Source: Capronia americana
Lineage: Eukaryota > Ascomycota > Eurotiomycetes > Chaetothyriales > Herpotrichiellaceae
Length of the DNA: 64,000 nucleotides
Direction: 5' to 3'
Assembly (NCBI GenBank): GCA_016110215.1
Contig: JADWQD010000013.1
Coordinates: 992,001-1,056,000 of the forward strand
The notes below the pieces were generated by a model. The model made no database searches, was not told the origin of the DNA, and saw only the letters and a list, made by a program, of their open reading frames with translations. Position 1 is the stretch's first letter. Each line of letters begins with the position of its first letter. This document shows positions 31,831-43,241 of this stretch, piece after piece. The position numbers and the translations under genes were made by a program.

Positions 31831-33038
31831 GATTGACGCCCACTGTCTCGCCGGACTGGCAGCGTCGAGCTTGACTGCATCACCCCAGATGGAGGGCGGG
31901 GGCAACAGTGCACGATGGTGATTGTTACTGAAGTGTTTACATACAGGAACTCAGGCAGAAAGCTGAAGGCTGCTCGGCGTTCAAATCGTGCCAAGTAAGT
32001 AAATTGCGTCCGCCTAGACAATGGGGGGCGATGCCGCCCTGGACTCCTGTGACGGTGATCGAGGCACTTGCTTGCCTACATCGGCAGAAGAGCCGCCGAT
32101 GACGCTGCTTAAGTACTAGGTAGCCTTCCAGCACTCACCGTGATAGCGGCGCCTAAGGCCTAGGCTTCTCCAGTAACTGCTGACTACACATTAGAGACCA
32201 ACTCACCTTACTCTCAATGCTTTTAAAATTGGAAAAAGCTGCCCAGAACTAAAGCTTTCAAAGGTTACACACTTGTAGCAGGAGTAGGTACGTTGTAGCC
32301 ACCACTCTCCCATTGCATATAGGTCCTTGAGCACACTCTCTTACCAACCAGACGAACGACTTCGGTCGAAAACAGTGTACATACATATTACGCGCTGAGG
32401 TGACGGCAACGACAGGAATCTGTGAAATCCCTGCGCCGGAATCGACGTTCCCACGGTTCTAATTATCTGCCTATCCTGGTTGCGCCGCTAATGAACAGAG
32501 AAGAGAAGTTCCGCTCTACTCGAACCGTCGAGGCGCATTCTGTCTCGCAGCTTTGACGAGGTGGAAAGCCCTTATCTGTAGAATACGAGTTGGTTGGAGA
32601 ACACACCGAGATGTCGACCAAAGCAGGGCGCACTTGGAGATGTCTTTCCACGGCGCCTGTCGTGTTCATGGTCTGCCTTGGGACACATGCTGCAAATAAA
32701 CCACCCTCGCTTCGCCACTGGCGCTGCACTCTGCGTCCGATTCTCACATCACCCCTCCTATGGTTTGATATCTGCCTACGGGCCCTGGTAAAGTATGCGC
32801 CTCACATTGCCCGACTCTTTAGGTCCTCTAACGAACACGTCCTCCATTCTCGGAGTCCCATTCTTGCACAGCGAGTGCCCGGTCAAGGTAACTTCATATT
32901 GAGGCTGAGGATTTCCAGTCTCTCATGTCCCTGCCCTTCGCTATTTCGTGTCGACGACGAATCTGTCGGGTTGGCAAAGTTCACGATCAAAGTTGGTGTT
33001 TAAGGCTGATATCTCCCTTTTCTTCAACCATCGAGAAG
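31831..33038. other. Divergent intergenic region
   Basis: This is 1.2 kb between the hydrolase (minus) and the MGCCC-start protein (plus). Short ORFs here have no recognisable domain or splice structure. It probably holds two promoters. Confidence 0.4.
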
Positions 33039-33659
33039 ATGGGCTGCTGCTGCTCTAGTAATCGTTCGTACGACGACGACAACGAGGGCGGCGGCAACTA
33101 TCAATACCCATCCTTGACTATGCCTCAGGCTGCCCAGGGACGGTCCTCCACTGCGCCTTCCCTCTCGGGTCGTTCTAGAAACATCACTAGGCAGGGCTCG
33201 CGCCCAAGCGACAACGCAACCTCGTCAAGATATAACTCAGCCGTGGCACTGTCGTCAAGAAGGCCAACGCCAACGATGCCGGTGTGTCCACACATGAACC
33301 ATGAGACAATCCTCTACACCCAGACATGCGCCGACTGCGGGACCGCGACCCATACGTACGTCGAACGGTACACCCCACACGGTGCAACGACGTGCACGCA
33401 CCATAACAGCCTTGCCAGCGATATGGCCGGCTTGATGTACGCCGGGAGCAGAAGCACGAGCCACGTGAACGGCCGGAGAATTGGGCATTCTTCCACGCGC
33501 ACCGCAAACAGGAGGCGTCAAGCTCCCACGTCGACACTAACCCAGAGGAACCTGGCGCACTTAGGGTCCGGGTTGAGGAACGCGCCAGCTGCCCGAAGTG
33601 TCTCGACCGTGAGACGTCGCCGATGCGCACCGCCACCATCATACAGAAGCGAGGCTTAG
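33039..33659 (+). CDS. Small Cys-rich N-terminus protein, predicted lipid-anchored
   Basis: One exon encodes 206 residues. I do not recognise the family. The start MGCCCSSNRSYDDD is striking: Gly-2 followed by three Cys and Ser fits the N-myristoylation plus palmitoylation pattern of membrane-anchored signalling proteins (inference). The middle is Ser/Arg-rich and disordered. A compact His/Cys stretch follows (MPVCPHMNHETILYTQTC, then ADCG, and TTCTHHN further on), which could bind a metal. The C-terminus is basic (VRRRRCAPPPSYRSEA). The ATG at 33039 is chosen because it gives the MGCCC start; the frame also stays open upstream. No neighbour suggests a role. Confidence 0.65.
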   Translation: MGCCCSSNRSYDDDNEGGGNYQYPSLTMPQAAQGRSSTAPSLSGRSRNITRQGSRPSDNATSSRYNSAVALSSRRPTPTMPVCPHMNHETILYTQTCADCGTATHTYVERYTPHGATTCTHHNSLASDMAGLMYAGSRSTSHVNGRRIGHSSTRTANRRRQAPTSTLTQRNLAHLGSGLRNAPAARSVSTVRRRRCAPPPSYRSEA

Positions 33660-34383
33660 ATGAGCCTGGCCTGCGCTACACCCGGCGCGCCGGCATTCTA
33701 GGACCCTGCTGTACGGAGTACTGAGGGGTTGGTATGCTCATGCCATGCAATACCTTTAAATTGCCTTTATTAGTACTACACCTGGACATATAGGTGTCGT
33801 TCTGAGTGGAGTTGAGAGGAGTGCGTGTCATGAAGGGTTGTGTTTGAAAGCGGCAGTCGGAGTGACTTGTCCAGCAGATACCCTACGCAGGTCTCACAAT
33901 GGTAGAGGTGCCAATTATGAGGAGACGAGAAACGCTTCTTTCGGATACTGCTTCTTACAATACCTTTTTCCAATCCGGGGCCGCGAGGACGTAAAACACA
34001 GTACAGAGTAGATGGTTTTGCTTCCTCGACACTTTTCTCCACACCCATTCATTTCATGTATTCAATGGCGTATTACATCGCAATCAATCTGGGCCAGTAT
34101 AATGGAGGTGTCTATAACTCCGATGCAGGTGGATACGTGTATTCCTGTCACTGGGAAGATCTAAGGACATATGCTTGAGACGACCGCCTAAGCCTAAGCC
34201 TCTGAAGCATCACATTAAGACGTCCACAGTACCACAGGACTTAGTACGCGGCACGACTAGGGCAAGCAGTCTAGTTGCTACAGTACGGCTACATCCGTGT
34301 CCATGAATCCAGACTGCTTTTCGTGTAACGCGTGCTGCGTGCCGCGTGCCGTAGCCTGTGCCGTGTACCCTCAGTCTAAATGA
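33660..34383. other. Convergent intergenic region
   Basis: This is 724 bp between convergent genes. A GCGTGCTGCGTGCCGCGTGCC simple-repeat patch lies near 34330. No gene is seen. Confidence 0.4.
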
Positions 34384-36111
34384 TTAAAGCTCGTCCCGCT
34401 TCCCTGCGGTCTTGCCCTTGGTAGAATCCCACTCCTTCAACCACGTCTTCACCTGGCGTATCTCCCACTGATGGGCCGCTCTGATGAAATCGGGCTCGGC
34501 ACTGATATTGAGAATGCCCGTGCTGTCCCAATGATGGCCCCCGCCCGTGATCAGCAGCTGGTTCTCGCCATACCGCGTGCTGGCGTTGCGTCCGTGGTAG
34601 CACACATCCCGCCAGACGTCGCTTCCTCCGTCGATCAGCGCAAGCCGCGGAGCAGTCAGGTTGAAGTCGCCGTATTTGTTGTACCAGGTCGAGTTTGGCC
34701 CGTCCGGGGATGGGACCGCCTGCGGTGAGAGCGGGCCGGGCGGGAACGCCCACGTGCACCATTGCTGGGTGTAGTCGAGGCCGATGACGCGGGAGAGCAG
34801 CGACGGCTTGCCGTTGGGTTGCGGCATTTGGTAGGCGCCTTGTTCCGTGCACGTGCTGTAGAGGTAGGATCTGCTGCCGGAGTTGTCGGTGATGGCGTAG
34901 AAGGTCTCTGGTGGGATGTTAGCTAGTCGTTACCTAAACCTAGAAAGGCAGCCACGAAGGAACAAACTCACGGTTCTGAGTCGAAAAGCATTCAGGGGTA
35001 TTGATCAATTCTTCACTCTCACAGGTCGAGACAATGACTTCCTTGACGTAGTTTGCGTACGCGCCGAGGCCGGTCCAAGCCGATCCGTTCGTGTAGTTGG
35101 CCAGTTGAGTGTCCACGGCCGTGATATTTGCTGGGGCGTTCATATCGGTGATGTTGTTGCAGAACCAGAAGAAGTCCGGGTTATCGGACGGAGGGCTCCA
35201 GCTGAGCTCTTGCCAGGTATTGGTGGGGTAGTTCATCGGTCCGCCGAGCGGGAACGCAATCTGATATCTCGTTAGCGGGCTGGGCTTTTGCAGACACCGA
35301 TTGTGCTTACTGTCATTGCGAAGTCCCTCAGGTCACTCAACGTGCCGAGCCCGAAGATTTCCTTCAATTGTTGAATGGCAGCGGTGTTGTTTGTATCGAT
35401 GAGATAGTCAATCTTATCAATGATGTTGTTGATCCGGCTGATGCAGTCTGGAGGCCCGTTCTCTTGGATGGGGTCATACCACTCGGGATATCCCACGACT
35501 GCGTGGATGACACCGGAGGCGGCGATTCCTCCCCAGAGCAGTCCTTCATATTCCACTAGTGAGAATGCCGTTTGTGCTCCAGCGAGACTGCCTCCATACA
35601 ATATCCAAGGGTGATAGGCGGCTGTTAGATTGTTTCCGCCCGTGACATTGGGGAACGTAGCGTGTTGCGCGAAGTAGGCGTTGTCTGCGATTGTTTGCTC
35701 GGTTGTGAGGAACCGCAGATTGTCGGTTGTGGAGTTCTCGAACGGGTACGAGTCTCCATAGTATCTGTTCTCCAGAATGACGCCTAACCCGCCAGTAGCA
35801 TTCATTAGGATCTGAATAATGCCGGTTTCAAGATTCGAGAAGCGCGACGACCCGCTGACCTCGCCGCCAATGTATAGAAAAATGGGCCCGCCCGGCTTGT
35901 AGTATGTATCATCGAACCAGTATCTCTGCTTGAAAGTGGCATTGGTGTTTGGCGCATACCGAGGGCTGGTCTGGAAATGATCGATGGGTTGATCAAAGGT
36001 GTACGCTGTGTAGCTTGTCGGTCTTCCATTTTTACCTAGAGGACCGACTTGCGCCGCAGCAAGGCCAATGCTGGCCGTGAAGACTAGTAGCAGAGCTTTG
36101 AAAGACTGCAT
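34384..36111 (-). CDS. Secreted serine peptidase, family S28 (prolyl-specific), three exons
   Basis: Exons are 36111-35311, 35260-34972 and 34907-34384, giving 537 residues. The ATG at 36111 gives a textbook signal peptide (MQSFKALLLVFTASIGLAAA, cleavage before Q); the longer frame starts at TTG. The S28 core shows FDQPIDHFQ, then RYWFDDTYYKPGGPIFLYIGGE, LENRYYGDSYP, and the nucleophile elbow YGGSLAGA. It continues with a late DGGSDVWRD and GGGHHWD carrying the catalytic Asp and His. Several N-x-S/T sequons fit secretion. Family knowledge: S28 enzymes (prolyl carboxypeptidase, DPP II) cleave after proline, mostly in acidic compartments. Oddity: the protein ends in -KRDEL, and the last four residues form an ER-retrieval-type signal. 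Confidence 0.93.
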
Positions 36112-37928
36112 ACTCGTAATAAATTTGTTCAACCAACTGCGAACTCACCTCTACAGACAACAACTCTCACGAGGGCGAACGTCGCGCTCCAACGTTCCAC
36201 GGTCGGCCTCAAGTACCCTGACGGCCCCGCCTGCGTGTCGCCATCTCCATGTCGTGCTACAAGCCCGTGGTGACGCGGGATGCCCGTCTACGGCAGGTAC
36301 ATAGCTGCTGTCCCGCTAAGGTGCATGGTTAAGCTCTCCGAAAGCTTGCAGAAGCTTGAGCAGCAAGCGAATCCTATTGGACGGTCCAAGATCTGTTATA
36401 AGTTGAGTGATATAGTCAGTTGATCTTTACCGGGATGGTCGGGTTGCAGCTCCTCGCGAGGTTGCATTTGGAGGGGCAATCGCCGCCGCAAAGAGCAACG
36501 CTGCGCATGATAAGGCAGTGGCCATTCCTTCGGGAGCACGCGGCACAGCTAGGATCGGCGCCTCCCCGTCAAATGGGTTTGGTCAGAGCTTCTGAGCATT
36601 GGAAGGATTTGTATCGTGCGATAAGAGCTGGGCAATGCTCGAAATGCTCATCAACGTGAGCAAAAGAAAGATCGAAGACAGCTGCCTGGAGCTGTGCGTC
36701 CATGCCAAGGCGCTAAACCCATTTGATCGTGCCGAGAGTTTGCGATCAGACGCGTCTTCCAATTGATTCCGTGTCACTTTTTCAAGCATTGCGAGCAACT
36801 TACCTCCCTGTGAACAGAGTCAAGAGCTCGACCATGATCAGACCCAGGTTACACATGAGACGGGTCTTGTATATCGATTTCGCCGCACTTACGAACGTAT
36901 TTTGCCCCTCAAAGCTAGGTGAGTTGCTGTACCTGCCTGAGTCGCACACCACCATCGCCCAAGAAAGCATCTCGACGTGGGAACTTCAGCCAATGCCACG
37001 ACGTTCTCTCTGCGATGTTGCTTAGAGAGACTGTTTCTACGACGTCAATGTAGTGGATTCACCGTGGCTTCCATTGGCAATGGCATGTCTTGGCAGCGTC
37101 TTTCATTCCCTTCAGGGCTGGGGAACTTGTGACTTCACGATGCTGGATACTATTTTGTAAAGAATGTGTGACTTTGACGATATTTGCCTTTGGGAACGGG
37201 CGACGGAACAGCAAATCTCGGCGCAAGAGTTGCTTGCCCACTCTGACCAATCATGATCATCTTGGTGAGTTTCCCATTCCCTACTCGTTCATGGTCGCTT
37301 CTCATAATCGAAAATGCTATCTCCGTATCACAACAGTAGATCATGTCGAAGACTGCCCCTCCTCCCTAACTCACTTGGTGTTATTTAGGTGACTTGGGCG
37401 CTCATGCTCTGAGCATCGAGCTCACTACGAGTCTTGATCCGACGTTGCGAGCATGTTCCTACGCGCTCGTCAAGATATATGGGAAAATGTTTGTCCGATC
37501 CCAACGAAGCTACAATCCTGCTGCATGTTGAAGCACAGATTGAATCCATTTACATTGTATCATCCGGTAGTTGGGGGGAGGGATTGGAACTTTCTCAATA
37601 GTGCCCAGTCTCCGCTCCGGTTGCACGCGGTGGAAAACCTGCTCAGCCCTCTCCAGCTGCACTTGTTTTCAAGGCCAAGCTTGGCTCGCACTATCTGGCA
37701 CTCAACCAGCATATCGAATGTACTGGTATCTGTGTGCGCCCTCGAGATAGAGCTACCACAGCTCTGAGAATCCAGCAAACTTCGGGAATCATGCAAGTCA
37801 TGCACAGATTTCCCGATGGGTTGGTGCGGCAGCCCAAATCTCTAAGTACTCCAATACTCCCAACATAGAGAATCAATGCTGGTGATCTTGTCTTGGAATC
37901 CTGGTCCCTCACCAACGAGACATCAGTT
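36112..37928. other. Gene-poor region
   Basis: This 1.8 kb lies upstream of the S28 gene and before the pseudogenes. Short frames, for example an Ala-rich one near 36430-36590, match nothing I recognise. It may contain further decayed sequence. Confidence 0.4.
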
Positions 37929-38985
37929 ATGGCGCGCCTGATTGCAGTATGGGCTCTCTGCTCGCTCTTGGCGCTCCTTCCAAATGCGATAAAGCATGGG
38001 CACGATCGGTTACGATATCAACACGTTCCATCCCTTCTGCTGCTATGCCTGCCACGACGCATGGCCATGGTGTACATCAACTGCACAATCTCTTCGGAGC
38101 TCCTTTAGTGCCCACGTTGGCATGTCGATGAGAACCCTCAAACGCATGGACATGGTCATGATAGGTTCTACCGGTGATGAATGCTAAGCAACCGACGAGT
38201 CATATTTGCAGTCCTTCGCGTCCTGCATTCATTCCCACTGTGACATCGAGAGGCTTCCTTATAAGAACCAGAACTCATGCTTCCCAGAGATGGCTTCAAA
38301 TGGACTGCCAATCTCTTCACTAGATGGCTCCTTACCAACAGGTTCCCCCACGGAAGAACTCTCCGAGCTTGCTACGTGTCTCAACAAGACAATGTGGGTC
38401 AAAGAAGCATATCGGAAGTCTGACAGCGGGACAGCCGATGAGTTTGAGCATTCAGAGGTGTATCACGTGCGGTTCTCGTGAGTAAGCTCTGCCACCTAGG
38501 TACGGACTGTGCTAACCGATGCGGACACAGCGTCGTCGTCGTGGCTCTAAGTGTCGACATACCGCTGCTGGCGGGCTTATAGCTGTGGCTGACCGCTCTG
38601 CTTCCGATGAACCTGCGGCAGGACGACTCGTGGTCTGGCTGCAAGCCAGTTTTTTTGTGCCGGCCCTAAAAACGACATTCTCAACCTCTGCCATTTAAGC
38701 CCAGTTACGCCACCAATCAGTATGACGAGTCTGCTCACGCGCTACATTGTTTCTGAACTTGGTCTTTTGCGCCGTGCCTTGTAGAAGTGTCCAGCTGGGC
38801 CAGGGAATGGCAGCCTACATCGCCACCAGGACAAGAGTGTTGAGTTTCGCCAACATAGCGCTCGCGATTCTCTTCTTAGCCTGTAATAACTCTCTAATGT
38901 CCCTTAGTGGTTGGTCGCAGACGATATTCTTGGCTTTGCATAGGTGGGCCGCTCGAGTTGTAATCCTTAGCTGTGTCAAGGAGGT
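37929..38985 (+). pseudogene. Decayed ferric-reductase-like transmembrane protein (FRE/FRO type), truncated
   Basis: The parts of a fungal ferric reductase appear in order but broken. There is a signal-like start (MARLIAVWALCSLLALLP), a frameshift, then GYDINTFHPFCCYACHDA, a hallmark of the extracellular N-terminus. GDEC follows and then an in-frame TAA where Tyr is expected, then ESYLQSFASCIHSHCD, then LNKTMWVKEAY and DEFEHSEVYH, then an intron-like GTGAGT...ACACAG at about 38478-38530. After a further stop comes the first part of the ferric-reductase membrane domain: AYIATRTRVLSFANIALAI, NNSLMSLSGWSQTIF and LALHRWAARVVIL. The rest of the membrane domain and all of the FAD/NADPH half are absent. 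The sequence instead passes into another decayed gene. Confidence 0.82.
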
Positions 38986-39807
38986 ATGTCGAAGACTTGT
39001 CCCAGAGGGAAAGGCTGGCAAGGGAGCTTTGAGTCGCGGCCACCAGCGTCGGCTTCATGCAAATCAAGAACCATGGCAACCCCCGAAGCACCATAGATTC
39101 GGACTTTCGAGAACGTTGAGAAGCTCTTTGAGCTGCCTCTAGACGAAGAGATAAAGCGGCACCAGCATCGTAACAAGGATTTCATGGGCTACGAGCCTCT
39201 TTCCGAGAGCTAATGTCAGCGGCCTTAGGCGTGGTGGTATTAAGAACAGCCTCCTACTCTATGCAAACCGGATCAGCCTCTGACTTTAGGGAAACATTGC
39301 AAGGAGTCATTACCCTACGCGTATGACCCTAAGGATGACTTGGAAGGTGATGAAACGAGTATGCCCGACATTCTGAAGATGGAGAACCATTGCTTGTACC
39401 AGGTTACCGTGAAGCCATGGTCAAATACCAGCAAGCGCTCCTTGCCTTGGTTGGGAGGTTCATACCGATATTGCCATGTGTTTGAATTTGCCAGAAGACT
39501 ATTTCGTATGGTAACCCATCCACTCGCTCGCTGGGTCCGCGTATTGCATTATCCTCCCATGAACGGCTCGGACGAGCAAGAATTCGAGCTTGGGGCGCGC
39601 ATACTGATATGGAATGTTTGTGGCCCTCCTTTCAGCCACGCTTGGATCGTTCCCGTGGCGATTCTTTTAGTCTTCACAATCATACTTCAGTCGATCAACG
39701 AGTATCCTGCGTTGGAGATTCTAAATGCTAATGGCTGCTTTGTAGTCAACCTGTCCGACACGGAGTCGTTCGACGCCGGAATGTCGCTCGTGCCCGTCTT
39801 TAGATAA
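38986..39807 (+). pseudogene. Decayed isopenicillin-N-synthase-like 2-oxoglutarate/Fe(II) oxygenase
   Basis: Fragments in all three plus-strand frames follow the family order. YVEDLSQRERLAREL is followed by an in-frame TGA, then VGFMQIKNHG (the N-terminal dioxygenase motif), a frameshift, and ENVEKLFELPLDEE with NKDFMGYEPL. Further on come LPYAYDPKDDLEG, then GYREAMVKYQQALLALVGRF in another frame, then LNLPEDYFVW, then THPLA and RVLHYPP (next to the substrate-binding region), and finally LQSINEYPALEILNANG and FVVNLSD. The metal-binding H-x-D is not intact (LGAR where GAHTD is expected). At least four frameshifts or stops mean it cannot encode an active enzyme. It abuts the ferric-reductase relic with no spacer. 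Confidence 0.82.
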
Positions 39808-40027
39808 CCCCTGGCTCTAATTCCGATTAAGAATTGTCACTCAGGCCTGTCCGGACGACGTGGAGGGAATGTGCTAGATTGACGCCTTCGTCAGAGAGCA
39901 GTTCCCCCTTGGCGCCAATTTTCATCGACCTACTGTTAAGTTAAGTCGGCCCGCCTTTTTGGTCCGGAGGTAGACTAGTACACTCCTGCACCATTAGGAT
40001 ACCCCTTCACTAAACCATTCGTAGAAA

Positions 40028-40041
40028 TCGGATCGAGCCGA
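40028..40041. promoter_or_regulatory. Candidate Zn2Cys6 operator TCGG-N6-CCGA, cupin promoter
   Basis: TCGGATCGAGCCGA lies 294 bp before the cupin ATG. It shares the eight fixed bases with the sites at 46879, 50191, 54752, 58040 and 60153, and differs by one spacer base from the first and third of these. The surrounding 39808-40334 is otherwise featureless. Confidence 0.6.
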
Positions 40042-40334
40042 AGTCGCTGAGCCCGCGAGTGGCCTGGGGACTTCTTACTGTAGAAGATCTGCCATCTGAA
40101 TTAGTACAGCGAACCAGGTCCCTTCTCTTTCCGGCATCGCTATGGTCACTCAGTCGACACCGGCCTGGCGCCAATCATACTAGCGAATACAGATACACTA
40201 CTTGCCTTTCTTCAACTCTTGCTATTGAGTGTGTGACTGTGGACATATTAATAACGCCTGCGCCCGTGACGCCAATAACATATATCCTCGGCCTTTGATA
40301 ATACAAGTCACGATAAGACGCTTTGCTTTGCACC

Positions 40335-41003
40335 ATGGTCGTCCAGGTTCAACAATATCGTCTGCCGCCCACGGCGTTGGTGCCCAACTCGCCTTACCCA
40401 CTCTTACATTACACGGGACTCAAGTCGCCCGGGACCGGGACTGGGACTGATAATATCAAGGCCGCCGACATGTACGATCTCTTCACACAGAACGGCTGGC
40501 GAGTCCAATGGATATTTCGGTATGGCGCTACTCAGAGATCGCACTACCACGGCGGCGCCCATGAATGTATGGTCGTCCTTTCCGGCACCGCCACAATCCG
40601 ATTCGGTGTCGCCGATACGTCCCTTGACATGGACGAGAACACGCACGGGCCCGCCAGGGAAGAAGGAGGCATCGAGATCGAAGCCAAGGCGGGCGATGTC
40701 TTTCTTCTCCCGGCCGGCACGGCTCACAAGACATATAACACTAAACCTGAGGCCGAATTCACCCTGCTCAGTCCGGGAGATGGGCATGGGATTGGCGCGG
40801 ATGATGCTAGAGCGGCGCTGGCGAACGTCGAACTATCCGGTTTCACTATGCTTGGTGCCTACCCGGAGAATGGTAGTCATTGGGATTCCAAGAGAGGGGG
40901 TGAGGATGTTGGGAGCTTCGAGAAGGTTTGGGCGGTCGAAAAACCAGAGAAGGACCCGGTCTTGGGGGAGTCTCCAGAGGGACTCTGTGGACTGTGGACA
41001 TGA
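40335..41003 (+). CDS. Cupin-fold protein
   Basis: One exon encodes 222 residues. The cupin core is clear. The first motif is around RSHYHGGAHECMVVLSGTATIRFG, written here as two halves: SHYHGGAHE with the metal-ligand His/His/Glu set, then the G-x-A-x-I strand. The second motif is GDVFLLPAGTAHKTY with the last His ligand. This arrangement resembles the short YjlB-like cupins found in bacteria and fungi. There is no signal peptide. Members of this fold act as dioxygenases, isomerases or sugar epimerases, so the reaction cannot be named. It shares the TCGG-N6-CCGA site with the genes further right, which suggests it is the left-most gene of the cluster. Confidence 0.88.
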   Translation: MVVQVQQYRLPPTALVPNSPYPLLHYTGLKSPGTGTGTDNIKAADMYDLFTQNGWRVQWIFRYGATQRSHYHGGAHECMVVLSGTATIRFGVADTSLDMDENTHGPAREEGGIEIEAKAGDVFLLPAGTAHKTYNTKPEAEFTLLSPGDGHGIGADDARAALANVELSGFTMLGAYPENGSHWDSKRGGEDVGSFEKVWAVEKPEKDPVLGESPEGLCGLWT

Positions 41004-41720
41004 GGTAGAAGGCCCGGGTGATGAGGCTTCGATTGGAGGGAGTGCATGATCGGTGGCGTTCCTAATTGTGAGAGATCGCGTAACTTCGAAAAAGATTCCA
41101 CGATCGATTGTTGGCCAGCTCAACGAACAATCGGGTACCGCGTTGGGATGGGTGCATCTCCTCGGCTTTAGAGAGTGGTCCGTCTCTGCGGATGATCGGG
41201 AACCTCTTGTTGGGGTTGCGCAAAGTTACACCGTCTGCTTGTTTCCGCGCGAGTTCAAGTGTATAGCAGAAAGAATCGCCGTGTAAGGTACGAAGGTTGT
41301 GATGGAAAGTGAATGACCGGAAATTGTCCTCGCGATGGTCCGTACTGCCCATTTGACAGGTAGGGCGCGACAGGTGAGAAGGTCGCCGCTCCAAACACCA
41401 TGTACACACAGAATGTAGGACGCGCAATGCGTGTCCCGGTTCACGGGGCTTACCGACCGCTTGATCCTGCTCGGACCTAAACCTCCAATTCAGCATTTGT
41501 CTACGGAAGGAAAAGCAGGGGTGGACTGAAGAAATAATTTATTGCTCTAAGGCTAAGGCACAGAACGGGTTGTTAAGTTGATGGGATAGACATTTCCGCC
41601 ATAGATTGCAATTCCACCACCCTCTAGAAGTACCAAACTTGATATAACTGTGGACAACTCCTGCTCCCCGTGGCAGAAGATCTCGTCTTTCCCCCTTCCA
41701 AACCACGGGGGATGAAGTGG
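41004..41720. other. Convergent intergenic region
   Basis: This is 717 bp between the cupin (plus) and permease (minus) stops. No supported gene is seen. Confidence 0.4.
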
Positions 41721-43241
41721 CTAAAACAAACTGTTGTCGACACATGTGAAGGGACCGTGCACCGTGGACGTCGGGCCGTTGAAGAGTTTGATAAGACCCT
41801 CGATGGCAGCCCACATGCCCGCGACGCACAGGAAAGCCGAACAAGCAATTAACAGCCAGTGCAAAAGTGACTTGATCGTCATCTTCCAGTCTCTGAACTG
41901 GTTCTCCCAGTTGAGTTGCAGCCAGCATGCTGCCGGAATTCCGTAGGAGAACCAGACAGAAATCAACGCGGACGCGACGCCGATGATGGAGTTGAAGCTG
42001 GGGATGGCATTGGCAATGATGAAGCAAACGGCCCAGAAGGCCGTCCCAAGGCCGATCCAGATGCCCCAGGTCTTGACCGTGTTCATGGTCCCCTGCTCGG
42101 CGATCTTGAGCCAGTCGCGCATGACGGCGACGTACAAGAACTTGATGCCTGCGTGGCCGTACAACATGCCGCTGTTGAATAGAGTGATGAGGACGATGCC
42201 GTACGCCGCTTTTGCCGGGATCAGGGGTGCCGAGCCCAGCGCTGGGGACGTGGTGTACTGTCCTGCCAATCCGTAGATGGCCGTGCCGGCGACAATGTAC
42301 AAGGGGATGCCAAACGACTGCAGCATGTACATTGCCGGCATGAAATCTTTCGCCGGGTCTTTCATCTCCGCCATGATGGTGATCAAGGCCTGCCTGCCAC
42401 CAAAGGAGTAGACAATGCTCATGAAGGACGAGAGACCCTCCCGGAACGTGGGATGTCCGAACCAGTGCATCTCTTTGTCCCAACCTGGCTCAGCCTGTTG
42501 CGGAATGTCGACGGCCAGTGAAATGATGACGATGAAAAGTGGGACAATGATGCCGATAATGGCGGGCCCTGTGATGGATTAGCGAACTGGTCGAGGTACA
42601 TAGCATAGAGTGACGAGAGGGAACTTACCTGAGAACCAGGCCACGAAGTTCATCGATCGTGGGATGGTGAGGACGTAGCAGCAGATCACGGCAACTCCCA
42701 CGAACCCCACGGTGCAGATGCTGTGGCCACTCAAGGTGTTGAAGGCCACGCTCATGGTCAAGGAGGCCGACGCACACGTAAACGTAACGTTGATCATCCA
42801 GCCGATGGCACCGATGATGTACAAGGGTTTCCCGCCCAGAACACCCATCAGGTCGGCAATGTTGTCGACGTGTGGAGACTTTTTCCAGTATTGCAGGTAG
42901 ATCCATGGCGTGTATGTCGCGAGGAGTCCAATGAAGAGCATCGCAATTAGTCCCGGGATGAGTCCCAACACCCTGCAGACTGATGCCAGACTCAGGATTC
43001 CCAGTCCAATCTCGACATGAATAAAGACCATCAAGGTCTTGTATCGGCCGAGTACACGATATTGCTTGCCTCCAGCCTGCGCGGCCTCGCCGAAGAACCC
43101 CCTGCGATTGACTCCCAGGTCCTGGTCGCCGATATTCACACTCTCCGTTTCGGGCTCCAGCCCCATGGTATGGAACTCTTTCATGATGTGCTTGTCGTCA
43201 CTCCCTTCAGTCAAGGACTTTGGAACATCCATGACAGACAT
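41721..43241 (-). CDS. Amino-acid permease, AAAP family (Mtr-like)
   Basis: Exons are 43241-42629 and 42568-41721, giving 486 residues; the intron is GTAAGT/TCACAG. A hydrophilic N-terminus of about 65 residues precedes some eleven membrane helices. The start of the helical region, YRVLGRYKTLMVFIHVEIGLGILSLASV, corresponds to the conserved first helix of the AAAP family (its GxGIL motif is GLGILSL). A later YSFGGRQALITIMAEMKDP corresponds to the conserved helix-6/loop motif. Relatives such as Neurospora Mtr carry neutral aliphatic and aromatic amino acids across the plasma membrane. Its position beside aminotransferases and RidA suggests it brings in the cluster's amino substrate (inference). 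Confidence 0.92.

Noticed and set aside
32590..33003. Plus-strand ORF before the MGCCC-start protein
   Set aside because: No domain, no splice support, and compositionally like non-coding DNA around it.
41539..42483. Long ORF on the minus strand, 314 codons
   Set aside because: It is an out-of-frame shadow of the permease exon and ignores its splice structure. The other frame gives the membrane protein.
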